Numbered from the stretch's first letter, positions 35,801 through 43,336 are shown. The stretch is 46,563 nt of DNA from Bacteroidota bacterium (GCA_017303975.1 JAFLBG010000028.1:1-46563), one strand, 5' to 3'. Notes: generated by a model from the sequence alone, not told the origin. Program-made: numbers and translations.

Positions 35801-37683
35801 GTACTGGTTGCATTCAAACTAATATTAGCAGTTGTAAAATTGGTTGGAAAACTAACTGCAGTTGCAGATGCTGTTGTTCCTAGAGTAAGTATAGTACTCG
35901 CAGCCATTGACATTATACCCGTTGCATTACCCGTTATTTGAAACGTACTACTACCAAGTGTTCCTCCAGAAATGGTTAAGTTCCCATTTACAGCTGTAGC
36001 AGCACCAATTGTAGAGGTGCCGGCATTGCTAATAATTAAATGATGATAGGTTGTACCTCGTACCGTTTGTGTTCCGCTACTCGTATATTCAAACGTTCCT
36101 GTACCGCAAGTAAAAGTACCCGTTTGGGTATTATTCCCTCCCAAATTAATTCTTCCGGTAGTTGTTGATAATCTACCAGCCCCACTTAGTGTACCTGTTA
36201 TACTAAGTGTATTTGTACCAACAGCAAAAGTAGTATTAGCAGTACCCAATACCAAATTTCTTGTCACGGTGGTTAAGGCTCCACTAGGAGATTTACTTAT
36301 AACGGTTACTCCACCACTAACCGTTAAGTTTCCATAGGTAGGAGTAGATGAAATAACTTGTGCAGCAGTATTTGCTTGATAGGTAACAGTACTGGTACTA
36401 CTTAAACTGATATTTGCTGTAGTAAAATTAGTTGGAAAACTAACCGCAGTTGCCGAAGCCGTTGTGCCCAAAGTAAGAGCGGTACTAGCTGCCATAGACA
36501 TTATTCCAGTTGCGTTGCCTGTTATTTGAAACGTACTGCTGGCAAGTGTTCCTCCGGAAATAGTTAAATTGCCATTGACAATCGTTGCGGCTCCAATGGT
36601 AGAGGTACCCGAATTACTTATAATTAAATTATGATATGTTGTACCTCTTACCGTTTGATTGCCTGCCCTATTGTAATTAACAGTTCCTGTACCGCAAGTA
36701 AATGTGCCAGTATGTGTATTGTTATTTCCAATATTCAATTGCCCTGTTGTAAAAGACAACCCACCTGCTCCACTTAGTCTTCCTGTTACACTAAGCGTAT
36801 TTGTTGCTACTGCAAATGTTGTATTGGCTGTCCCCAAGCTTAAATTACCTAGAACGGTTGTTGTTGTGCCTGTTGGCGATTTACTAATAACAGAAGCACC
36901 TCCGCTTACAATTAAATTTCCATAACTAATTGTTGATAGTATAGCTTGTGTTGCCGTATTGGCCTGATAAGTAACAGTACTGGTAGCACTTAATGAAATA
37001 TTGCCAACAGCAAAATTAGTTGGGAATGGCACATTCGTTGCAGAAGCCGTTGAGCCCAATCTTAATGTAGTACCCGCAGCCAAGGATAATAAGCCTGTGG
37101 CATTACCAATAAGCAGAAACGCATTTGTTTGCAAAATGCCAGTTGTAAGTGTAAGATTATTATTGATTGTAGTATTTACACCGAGACTAACGCTTCTAGA
37201 TGTTGAATTAATTATAAGATTGTAATATGCGGCAATTGCAGAAGGAAGAGTTGTGTTTGCAGCTGTGTTGTTCCAATGAATCGTACCAGTACCCGGAGTA
37301 AATGTTTGATTGGTTGTGGTCCAAGAAGTTCTAATTTGTAAAGTTCCTCCATTTGTCATGTTAATGGAACTACCAGCTGTAGAAGATGAAACAGCAGTAA
37401 CATTTAAAGTATTTGTTCCTGCTGCAGGCCAAACTAAAGAGCCTACGCCACCAAACCCAACATTAAGTGTTCCGTACGCTAAATTTGCTGCTCCTGCATC
37501 AAGAGTACACGTACCAACAATTCTAATGTTGTCAGCCGCAATCGGCAATGTAGTTAAATCCCATTTGCTGGGGTCGCTAAAATTTCCAGGACCGGTAAAT
37601 GTTTTATTGGCAGAATACCCCACCCCTCCACTCAAGAGGCAGAGAATAAAGATAAGACAGCCGATAAAATATTTTTTGCTCAT
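32845..37683 (-). CDS. Giant T9SS-exported surface protein (1612 aa) with in-frame 196-aa tandem repeats
   Basis: Residues 1-25 form a signal peptide (GCLIFILCLLSGGVGYSA). Residues of about 26-170 open with TGPGNFSDPSKWDL, a module like those in the 2254-aa neighbour. Residues of about 172-750 hold near-identical tandem repeats of 196 aa (588 bp), each with VTYQANTA, YGNLTVSGG, TGTFTCGTGT and FQITGNATGIMSMAAST. From about 852 to the end it shares the C-terminal block with the 2254-aa protein: MQRYVSGAQGYRYV, SNPYPSAIDWDAG, a SprB-like repeat (GGTIPYSYVWSNQETT, near 1365-1430), a PKD domain (YMWDFGDGFQ, near 1458-1518), and a T9SS sorting domain (1532-1612, FKLTNLLGQKV, TGFYMVVIET). The beta-rich, Thr/Ser/Asn-rich composition fits a long extracellular fibre. 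It lies 33 bases after the tyrosine kinase gene. Confidence 0.88.
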   Translation of the reverse strand: MSKKYFIGCLIFILCLLSGGVGYSANKTFTGPGNFSDPSKWDLTTLPIAADNIRIVGTCTLDAGAANLAYGTLNVGFGGVGSLVWPAAGTNTLNVTAVSSSTAGSSINMTNGGTLQIRTSWTTTNQTFTPGTGTIHWNNTAANTTLPSAIAAYYNLIINSTSRSVSLGVNTTINNNLTLTTGILQTNAFLLIGNATGLLSLAAGTTLRLGSTASATNVPFPTNFAVGNISLSATSTVTYQANTATQAILSTISYGNLIVSGGASVISKSPTGTTTTVLGNLSLGTANTTFAVATNTLSVTGRLSGAGGLSFTTGQLNIGNNNTHTGTFTCGTGTVNYNRAGNQTVRGTTYHNLIISNSGTSTIGAATIVNGNLTISGGTLASSTFQITGNATGIMSMAASTALTLGTTASATAVSFPTNFTTANISLSSTSTVTYQANTAAQVISSTPTYGNLTVSGGVTVISKSPSGALTTVTRNLVLGTANTTFAVGTNTLSITGTLSGAGRLSTTTGRINLGGNNTQTGTFTCGTGTFEYTSSGTQTVRGTTYHHLIISNAGTSTIGAATAVNGNLTISGGTLGSSTFQITGNATGIMSMAASTILTLGTTASATAVSFPTNFTTANISLNATSTVTYQSNTASQSISSTPNYGNLTVSGGTSTVTKAPTGTLTSVLGNLVLGATNTTFGITTNTLSVTGTLSGAGRLSTSTGRINLGGNNTQTGTFTCGTGTFDYNGSGAQIVRNTSYNDLIFSNAGTKTIAAGTTNIASTFTVTGTAAANATANSTSIVYNGSGAQSIAQISYHNLSVSNAGVKTLLTGTTNIAGNFSVAGSATIDATTNSSTLNFNGSVAQAISGTQTDFYNITVANGASVSLSSAQRLVNELTLSGTGLFTTNNFLTLLSSASRTAGIAALGTPANFSGDITMQRYVSGAQGYRYVSAPISNATLAGLTPEIRMDGFPGATAPGWWCNVYTYNEAASGSFSNGWTIPSDISDAMIPGKGYAIYFYSTNIPVTLDLTGTPNKGPISLPVTYNSTPHADDGWNLVSNPYPSAIDWDAGSGWTRTNIQGNTIYYWNDAAQNYATYPLGGPGINGGSNVIPSGQGFMVKASAASPVLDMTESVKTNTNPSTQFWKQNMNQPFAIQLKLTNNQNNYFDETLIRFKQGATDNNDSLFDALKIASGNPSTPYLSTETDDSVQVCINTYSDSLQYFSIPIYVKAGVNGTYTLRKTLMNLPDNKNCVVLEDLILGSKINLNNDSVYMFSLNTSVSAVKRFMLHIIPPPVTYATIAPLCFGQSNGAIVVSSSQQGIWNTTLRDSTNAIVYQNNSISQPLDTIKNLSSGSYYISSVNSNSVCGASIDTVLLVDALPLEVSETLTKASCTEIANGAVSITVGGGTIPYSYVWSNQETTSTISYLSAGNYSVIVFDSNMCRDTFNYYINADTTLTLANFSLLQDTLVLVNGQANLQLTNNSANASNYMWDFGDGFQSTDSIPLHIYNQQGNYVIRLVAYDNSGCPDTLEKIITILNQQILQTDAAHTLDELRISATNSSIVLFDVSNLFANGGTFKLTNLLGQKVIEKEFAKETSGEYMYNIPRVPTGFYMVVIETPNRIFTKKTYIE
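32848..35180 (-). repeat. Paralogous C-terminal block, copy 2
   Basis: The partner of 26078-28395. The DNA itself is still similar in the core; for example the regions 34500-34600 and 27715-27815 differ only at scattered, mostly third-position bases. Confidence 0.9.
35430..37170 (-). repeat. 588-bp in-frame tandem repeat, about three copies
   Basis: Landmarks recur at an exact 588-base spacing: AAACGTACT at 35941 and 36529 with a diverged form (AAACGCATT) at 37117; TACCGTTTG at 36061 and 36649 with a diverged form at 35473; GTAACAGTACTGGT at 36383 and 36971 with a variant at 35795. Each unit encodes 196 residues, so the frame is kept. Confidence 0.92.
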
Positions 37684-37716
37684 TTCTCACAAATCAAAAT
37701 ATAGAATTAATATGCA

Positions 37717-40026
37717 CTACGAAGCGTATGCGTATTTGTAATTTTTGTAATACTTAGAATAATATTGTGTCTTCTTAACATTGGTTTTATTGAGAAGTAA
37801 ATAAATATTAAACTTATTTTCCTCTACAATTAGGTTTGCTTGCTTTATTGCCTCTTTATTAGAAACCACAGAGCTAAGTACAAAAACATTAATATCAGAA
37901 TGTTTCATTACAGATAACACCTCCGAAATTAGCCCGATAGGAGCGGTATCTAAAATTACATAATCGTAATTTTTTCTTGCGTACTCAATAATTTTTTCTG
38001 TTCTATCGCCAATCAAAAGTTCTGAGGCATTCTTAATTGGGGTAGTATTTAGCAACATATCAAATTTTCTATCGCCCTTAAGTATTGCCTTTGAAATATC
38101 AACATAATCATTGTAAACATTGGCAACTCCCTTCTCAATAGGAGTAGTAATAGAAAGCGATTTTACAATACTCGGATTGAACAAATCTAAATCTATCAAT
38201 AAAACTTTCTTGTTGCTTTTAGAAATAACCTCCGCTAAATTAATTGCAGAGAATGTTTTCCCCTCTCCAATCATGTGAGAGGTAACTAAAATTACTTTTG
38301 CCTTTTTCTTCGCTGGCATAAACTCTAACGATGTTCTAATGGAGCGTAAAAAGACCGAGGCAATTGGATTCTCCTCTGCATTAACAATGGTAGTAATTTT
38401 GTTTTTATCATATTTAATCATCGGAATTTCCCCTAAAATAGGAAGTTCTGTCTTTTCCTTTAATTCATCTATTGTTTTAATACCGGAAGTAAACAACATT
38501 TTCAAATAAACAAACAGCAAACTAATTCCCAACGCAACAAGAGCAAACTTGTAAATAATAGACCATCTTGAAGGTCCAGAAGATTCAACAATATGAGCTG
38601 ATTCAAACAACTTATACTCCGGAGCCATAGCTGCTTGAGAAACCAGTAATGTATTTTTTTTGTTTAGCAAATCCATATACATATTCTCGTTCATCTTCAT
38701 TTGTCGCTCCAAATCCATAATACGCAACTGCGTGCTTGTATATTTTTTTTCCAAAGGAGTTATTTCTGCAATTTGGTTTTCAACAAAAGCAATCTTTGCA
38801 TCGGTAGCAACCTTACTATCCTTTATGTATTTCAACAAATCACTTTTTCTATCTTCGTATCCTTTGTCAATGTGCGATATATTCTTGCTTTTATCAGTTA
38901 CATCAAATAAATAATCGCGTTTGTCTTTTTGCAGTTTTTGTAATTCTGCAAAAGCGTTTGCCAAAAATGCATCTTGTTGTTCATTAAAATAAGGAGGAGG
39001 CACAGTAACATCGGCCGATGATTTTAATGTCAAATAATTTTCAATTTCATTCAAGCCTAATCTTTTTTGTTGAAGGCGACTTTTTTCCAGTGTCAAACTA
39101 GTATAAACCGAAATATATTTTTGATCTTCAATAGATTCACTTATAACTAAATTACCTTGATTGTACTTGCGCAAACTATCTGCAATCTGCTGCAACGTAA
39201 TATCTGTACTCACCAAAAGTTTATCTATACCATAAACCATTTTGGTATTTCTTTCCAACTGCGTTTTAATGGTATTATTCAAATAATTTTTGGTAAGTGT
39301 ATCCAAAAACGAAACAGCCCTATTCGAAAGAAAATCGTTGTAAAACACCTGTAAAACACCTAAATCTTTGGTGAGGTTCGATTTTAAAGCACTTTGGTAT
39401 CTAGAAACTAATGTGTTTTTATTATGAAGTTTTACAATATACTTCTCCCCTTTTTTTAATAACGACTCTTTCCCTTTTGTTTTGTTGATATAAAGCTTAA
39501 AATCATTGGTAGAAAGTAAACTATCAAAAACACCCGCAGCTTCAATTTTGTTGGACGTACCTTGATATGATATAGAATATGAATTAGAATCTAAAATAGA
39601 TAATGCTATAGGCGTTTCATAAAACGATTCGGATACAACACCGGTAGTTACTTTAAAAGGTGAATTATTAAATACTTCTTCTGATGTATTGTCTTTTAAG
39701 GTAAAATAAGAAACATCTAAGTTTAAACTATTGATGGTTTTTATAATTAAATCGGGAGAATTAATCCCTGTCATTTCCTCAGAATAATCAGCATATTCTT
39801 TTTTGTTCTCAGGGTTGTATTTTAATGATATTTGAGCAAGGGCAGTGTAGCCTTTAAAAACAAATTTCTCGAAATAATAATAACCTACACCGGCACCAAG
39901 AATCACAAATACAATTGGCACATACCAATACTCTCTAACAATAGATAGAAGTTTGCCTAAATCCTTTGAGCTTATTATCCCATCCGAATTATGCACCCGA
40001 GACCCGTTATTTTTTTTAGACACCAT
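37717..40026 (-). CDS. Polysaccharide-type tyrosine autokinase (Wzc/BY-kinase with Wzz domain)
   Basis: A 769-aa inner-membrane protein. The first helix (about 34-51, YVPIVFVILGAGVGYYYF) is followed by a Wzz-type chain-length domain with a long periplasmic coiled-coil region (about 230-470) and a second helix (about 485-507). The cytosolic BY-kinase carries Walker A SHMIGEGKT (about 583-591), Walker A' VLLIDLDLFNPSI (about 608-620) and Walker B YVILDTAP (near 685). The C-terminus is a tyrosine cluster with seven Tyr in the last 15 residues (QYYSKYYKNYKYAYAS), the expected autophosphorylation tail. Such kinases control capsule or exopolysaccharide polymerisation and export. Here the genes that follow on the same strand are not glycosyltransferases or Wza but two giant T9SS surface proteins. 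It looks like the first gene of that operon. Confidence 0.93.
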   Translation of the reverse strand: MVSKKNNGSRVHNSDGIISSKDLGKLLSIVREYWYVPIVFVILGAGVGYYYFEKFVFKGYTALAQISLKYNPENKKEYADYSEEMTGINSPDLIIKTINSLNLDVSYFTLKDNTSEEVFNNSPFKVTTGVVSESFYETPIALSILDSNSYSISYQGTSNKIEAAGVFDSLLSTNDFKLYINKTKGKESLLKKGEKYIVKLHNKNTLVSRYQSALKSNLTKDLGVLQVFYNDFLSNRAVSFLDTLTKNYLNNTIKTQLERNTKMVYGIDKLLVSTDITLQQIADSLRKYNQGNLVISESIEDQKYISVYTSLTLEKSRLQQKRLGLNEIENYLTLKSSADVTVPPPYFNEQQDAFLANAFAELQKLQKDKRDYLFDVTDKSKNISHIDKGYEDRKSDLLKYIKDSKVATDAKIAFVENQIAEITPLEKKYTSTQLRIMDLERQMKMNENMYMDLLNKKNTLLVSQAAMAPEYKLFESAHIVESSGPSRWSIIYKFALVALGISLLFVYLKMLFTSGIKTIDELKEKTELPILGEIPMIKYDKNKITTIVNAEENPIASVFLRSIRTSLEFMPAKKKAKVILVTSHMIGEGKTFSAINLAEVISKSNKKVLLIDLDLFNPSIVKSLSITTPIEKGVANVYNDYVDISKAILKGDRKFDMLLNTTPIKNASELLIGDRTEKIIEYARKNYDYVILDTAPIGLISEVLSVMKHSDINVFVLSSVVSNKEAIKQANLIVEENKFNIYLLLNKTNVKKTQYYSKYYKNYKYAYAS

Positions 40027-40331
40027 TAATTTTTTTCACGTAACCTTTTCAATATAAGTATTTTTGGTACTAGTTATACGTGTTTATTCTTAAAAAAAGT
40101 TACAAAATAACCCATAATTAGATTAACAACACCTCATAACCGATAAAAGTTCATTAAAAACCGACAAGATAAGGTAATTAAATTAAACAACTAACAATCA
40201 ATTAGTTAACACCAAAGAATGATTATAAATAGTAAAATGAACAAATAATCTTTAGTTCAAAATTTTTTTTGAATAATAAATTTTTAATTTTACGTAGTTC
40301 AAGAACAAACATCTATAACTGAATTATTTAT
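40027..40331. other. 305-bp divergent intergenic region
   Basis: A very AT-rich spacer between the tyrosine kinase operon (minus) and the cytochrome oxidase genes (plus), so it must hold both promoters. For the plus strand a TTTG (40268-40271) lies 19 bases before TACGTAGT (40291-40298), a weak match to the Bacteroidota pattern. I see no clear TAnnTTTG on the minus strand, no gene and no hairpin of note. Confidence 0.6.
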
Positions 40332-41057
40332 ATGTCATCACATTCATCTACAGTTAGCCCAAAAGAAGCTTGGGGAGGCGCACAATCGCCATTTGGAGTA
40401 AGTTACGGAAAAATGTTTATGTGGTTTTTCCTTGTTTCCGATGCGTTAACATTCGGAGGACTTTTATGTGCGTATGGTTTTATGCGCCACAAATATCCCG
40501 ATATTTGGCCTAATCCGGGCGATGTATTTCACCACTTTCCGTTCCTTGAAGGAGTTCATTTGCCTTTAGCTTATGTTGGTTTAATGACATTTATACTTAT
40601 CATGAGTTCTGTAACTATGGTATTAGCAGTAGAAGCGGGTCATAGAAACGATAAAAAAGCTGTTACCAAATGGATGTTCCTAACTATTATTGGAGGTTTG
40701 ATGTTTGTTGGCTCTCAAGCTTGGGAGTGGTATAATTTTATTGTAGGAACAGAGCATGGTGCTGTTAGAAATATTCTAGTAGATGGGGTTTGGAAAGATG
40801 TTGTTGTACATGGTGCTAACCTTACTTACAATGAGTATGGTCTTCCTGTATTTGGCGACTTCTTTTTCTTTATTACCGGATTCCACGGATTTCACGTATT
40901 CAGTGGTGTTGTAATAAATTTTATAATTTTTCTAAACGTTATTAACGGCACTTACGAGCGCAGAGGCCATTACGAAATGGTAGAAAAAGTTGGTTTGTAT
41001 TGGCACTTTGTCGATTTAGTATGGGTGTTTGTATTTACATTCTTTTATTTATTGTAA
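40332..41057 (+). CDS. ctaE: Cytochrome c oxidase subunit III (haem-copper oxidase)
   Basis: A 241-aa membrane protein of the oxidase subunit III family with five hydrophobic helices: MWFFLVSDALTFGGLLCAYG (about 31-50), the LAYVGLMTFILIMSSVTMVL helix, MFLTIIGGLMFVGSQAWEWY, FFFFITGFHGFHVFSGVVIN, and a last helix in VGLYWHFVDLVWVFVFTFFYLL. The HGFHV and YWHFVDLVW motifs are the strongest evidence. It is an accessory subunit of a proton-pumping oxidase in the inner membrane. Subunits I and II are not nearby, and only one subunit III gene is present, although many Bacteroidota encode two in a row. It is 50 bases upstream of the subunit IV gene. Confidence 0.94.
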   Translation: MSSHSSTVSPKEAWGGAQSPFGVSYGKMFMWFFLVSDALTFGGLLCAYGFMRHKYPDIWPNPGDVFHHFPFLEGVHLPLAYVGLMTFILIMSSVTMVLAVEAGHRNDKKAVTKWMFLTIIGGLMFVGSQAWEWYNFIVGTEHGAVRNILVDGVWKDVVVHGANLTYNEYGLPVFGDFFFFITGFHGFHVFSGVVINFIIFLNVINGTYERRGHYEMVEKVGLYWHFVDLVWVFVFTFFYLL

Positions 41058-41107
41058 TCCCTTTTAGAATTTAGAGTTTATAATTTATCATTTAATACTA
41101 AAATTAT

Positions 41108-41611
41108 ATGTCGGAATTTCACGATGATTATCCAAATTATGAAGCAATGGCTCACCACAGCGAGGAAGAGGGAGCCGTAAAACGTAAAAAATTATGGAAA
41201 GTATTTTGGATTATGCTTGGCATTACAATCATAGAACTTATTATTGGTTTTATGGCAAAAGACTGGCATCTATTGGATGACAGAAATAAATCTACACTGC
41301 TATTAAAAGTATTGTTTATAGGCTTTACAATAGCAAAAGCCGCATATATTGTTCTGTCATTTATGCACTTAGGCGATGAGCGAAAAGTGTTTAAATACAC
41401 TATTTTAGCACCATACTGCCTTTTTATAACCTATCTAATTTGGATAGTTACAACAGAAGGTACATACTCCAGTTCAACAGAACGCAAATCAGCTATGGAT
41501 CAAAATGTGATTGATCAGCAAGAAATGTTGCTGAAGGGTGGTCATGGCGAAGAACACGGAGCCACAGAGAAACATACTGACGAAAAAGAAAAAAGTCACG
41601 AAGGACATTAA
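41108..41611 (+). CDS. Cytochrome c oxidase subunit IV family protein with His-rich tail
   Basis: A 167-aa membrane protein with three helices: VFWIMLGITIIELIIGFMA (about 33-51), LLKVLFIGFTIAKAAYIVLSF and YTILAPYCLFITYLIWIVTT. The KAAYIVLSFMHLGDE segment is typical of bacterial oxidase subunit IV (CtaF/CyoD-like). The N-terminus is acidic with HH, and the last 25 residues (GGHGEEHGATEKH, then EKSHEGH) are rich in His and Glu, which could bind metal. Family members stabilise the oxidase. A strong terminator follows at once, so transcription may largely end here. Confidence 0.85.
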   Translation: MSEFHDDYPNYEAMAHHSEEEGAVKRKKLWKVFWIMLGITIIELIIGFMAKDWHLLDDRNKSTLLLKVLFIGFTIAKAAYIVLSFMHLGDERKVFKYTILAPYCLFITYLIWIVTTEGTYSSSTERKSAMDQNVIDQQEMLLKGGHGEEHGATEKHTDEKEKSHEGH

Positions 41612-41652
41612 TCATAAAAAAACCACGCCAACAGCGTGGTTTTTTTATGATT
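41610..41652. terminator. Strong terminator between oxidase subunits and SCO-like gene
   Basis: A perfect 19-bp inverted repeat (41610-41628 and 41634-41652) around a 5-base loop. The core CCACGC/GCGTGG is flanked by seven A and seven T. It would limit read-through into the SCO-like and DUF420 genes, and its right arm contains an ATG (41647) that should not be taken as a start codon. Confidence 0.88.
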
Positions 41653-41691
41653 GCTAAACATTTTTACTTATCTGTTGTTACGGTTATCTAT

Positions 41692-42375
41692 ATGTCTAAA
41701 TACAAAAAAGTATTTTTATTATTTTTCATACTACTTTTCCCTTCGGTGTTTTATATTATTTTATCTACCGGGAAACACCATTTTATTTATTTGAATTACT
41801 TAGGTCCAAAAACTGCTATTTCAAAAAAGGATACCGCATTCTTTAAAATACCCTTTCAACCGCTTACGAATCATAAAAATGTTTCGCTCGATTCTAGTTA
41901 TCTAGGCATGTATATAAAAGTTGTAAATGCCTTTGATAGTCAAAACAAAGTGGCATATGCCCCTACCATGGCTCAGTTTGTGCGATTACAAGAAAAACTA
42001 AAAGATTATCAATTAGTAAAATTAATTTCTATTTCTGCGCAAACGACCAACAATTCTATTGATGAACTAAATGCATATGCAGATGAAGTACATTGTAATT
42101 ATACAAATGTAAAATGGCATATAACAAAATTTACAACGCCAGATTTTGCAACTACATTTTTTACCGAATTACAAAAAGCAATTGCTATAGATACACAACC
42201 AATAGCGCTAGAAAAGGCTGTTTATTTGATTGATAAGGAATCGCACATTCGAGGAGTGTATGACGGAAGTGTTTTAAAAGAAATAAATAGATTGGTGGAC
42301 GATATTAAAATTTTGTTGGCAGAATATTCGATTCTAGAAAAGAAAAAAGAAAAAAGAAAAAACAATGAACGATAA
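41692..42375 (+). CDS. SCO1/SenC-like protein lacking the copper-binding cysteines
   Basis: A 227-aa protein from ATG 41692; an in-frame ATG at 41647 lies in the terminator arm and would spoil the N-terminal anchor, so the later start is preferred. A membrane anchor (VFLLFFILLFPSVFYIIL, about 7-24) precedes a thioredoxin-like domain with recognisable SCO blocks: PTMAQFVRLQEKL (91-103), VKLISISAQ, AYADEV, VKWHIT, and VYLIDKESHIRGVYDGS (177-193). The CxxxC expected just before Pro91 is absent (the region reads NKVAYAP), and the later copper His is not where expected. The only Cys is residue 135. Copper delivery by the usual mechanism therefore looks impossible; a structural or redox-independent assembly role is possible. 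It overlaps the DUF420 gene by 11 bases. Confidence 0.75.
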   Translation: MSKYKKVFLLFFILLFPSVFYIILSTGKHHFIYLNYLGPKTAISKKDTAFFKIPFQPLTNHKNVSLDSSYLGMYIKVVNAFDSQNKVAYAPTMAQFVRLQEKLKDYQLVKLISISAQTTNNSIDELNAYADEVHCNYTNVKWHITKFTTPDFATTFFTELQKAIAIDTQPIALEKAVYLIDKESHIRGVYDGSVLKEINRLVDDIKILLAEYSILEKKKEKRKNNER

Positions 42376-42889
42376 AAAAGCTCTTCGTTTAATTTATATA
42401 GTTTCTGTTGCTGTATTTGCATTGGTAGTTATACTATTTAATATGCCCAAAGCTGAAGCAATGCCTGAATTTGTAAAGATTCTACCAATGCTAAACGCCT
42501 TTATTAATGGCACATGCGCTATTTTACTACTTACGTCATTGTATTTTATAAAAAAGAAAAATATAGAAATGCACAAGCGGCTAAATATTGCCACCTTTAT
42601 TTTATCTACGCTTTTTTTATTGTCGTATGTAACATTTCATGCCTTTGGAGTAGAAACAAAATTCCCGACAGATAATCCACTTCGGCCTGTGTATTTATTT
42701 ATTTTACTTACACATATTTTATTAGCCGCAATTGTACTACCCTTAGTATTAATTTCGTTTTACAGAGGCTTAAAAGGCGATGTAGTAGCACATCGAAAAA
42801 TTGTGCGGTTTAGCTTTCCAATATGGCTGTATGTAACAGTTACCGGGGTAATTGTGTATATAATGATATCGCCCTATTACCAGTTCTAG
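42365..42889 (+). CDS. DUF420 membrane protein (cytochrome oxidase assembly)
   Basis: A 174-aa integral membrane protein with five hydrophobic helices: LIYIVSVAVFALVVILFN, LNAFINGTCAILLLTSLYFI, ATFILSTLFLLSYVTFHAFG, YLFILLTHILLAAIVLPLVLI and WLYVTVTGVIVYIMI. MHKRLNIATF, LLTHILLA and HRKIVRFSFPIWLYV are DUF420 features with the conserved histidines. The family includes CtaM of Gram-positive bacteria, needed for oxidase maturation, and often sits at the end of oxidase clusters in Bacteroidota. It begins within the SCO-like gene, so the two are probably coupled in translation. Confidence 0.88.
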   Translation: MNDKKALRLIYIVSVAVFALVVILFNMPKAEAMPEFVKILPMLNAFINGTCAILLLTSLYFIKKKNIEMHKRLNIATFILSTLFLLSYVTFHAFGVETKFPTDNPLRPVYLFILLTHILLAAIVLPLVLISFYRGLKGDVVAHRKIVRFSFPIWLYVTVTGVIVYIMISPYYQF

Positions 42890-42961
42890 TAATTCGGCAA
42901 CAGGTTAAATCCTTGCGGCTTAGTACAAAAGCACCTGCCAATAAAATAAATTGTGTGAAAG

Positions 42962-43336
42962 TTATTCTGAACTACTATTTTCTTGATTTGTTTCGTTTAA
43001 CGAATGCTCAGTGGTAGTTTCAGAAATAAAGTTGGCTTGTGGCTTACATTCAGGAATTAGTTCATTAATATGAACACCATCTAAAAGCACATCGCACATC
43101 AACTCTTTCTTTTTCGAAAAAGAAAATGGAGGTTTTAGTTCAACCGTTTTATATTGAAGTAGATTAGCCAATTTTTCTTTTACTAAATTGTATTCTGCTC
43201 TATTGGCGTGCTTGTCGGGTACATTAAAATTATTGATTACCACAGAGCTACCGCCCGCTCTCAATTTCCAAATTCTCCATTCCGGAGATACATTAAACGA
43301 ATTTGCAGATACTATTTGACTAACCTTAAATGCCAT
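42962..43336 (-). CDS. Hypothetical protein, possible staphylococcal-nuclease-like fold
   Basis: A 124-aa soluble protein with no signal peptide. The order of strands suggests a nuclease-like OB fold: FKVSQIVSANSFNVSP, then GGSSVVINNFNVPD, a helix YNLVKEKLANLLQYKTVEL, and DVLLDGVHINELIPECKP, which resembles the AxxxLxxLLxGKxVxL...VxLDGxxVN pattern of SNase homologues. The SNase catalytic Arg/Glu residues are not evident. The Ser/Asn/Glu-rich tail (NETNQENSSSE) looks disordered. It is the last gene of a minus-strand group, 59 bases after the acetyltransferase. I would not assign a reaction. Confidence 0.5.
   Translation of the reverse strand: MAFKVSQIVSANSFNVSPEWRIWKLRAGGSSVVINNFNVPDKHANRAEYNLVKEKLANLLQYKTVELKPPFSFSKKKELMCDVLLDGVHINELIPECKPQANFISETTTEHSLNETNQENSSSE

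Noticed and set aside
35430-37170. Regular repeats considered as a CRISPR array
   Set aside because: The period is 588 bases, it stays in frame and is coding; there are no short repeats with unique spacers and no cas genes.
41647-41691. Upstream ATG for the SCO-like gene
   Set aside because: It lies in the right arm of a strong terminator, and the downstream ATG gives a normal membrane anchor at once.
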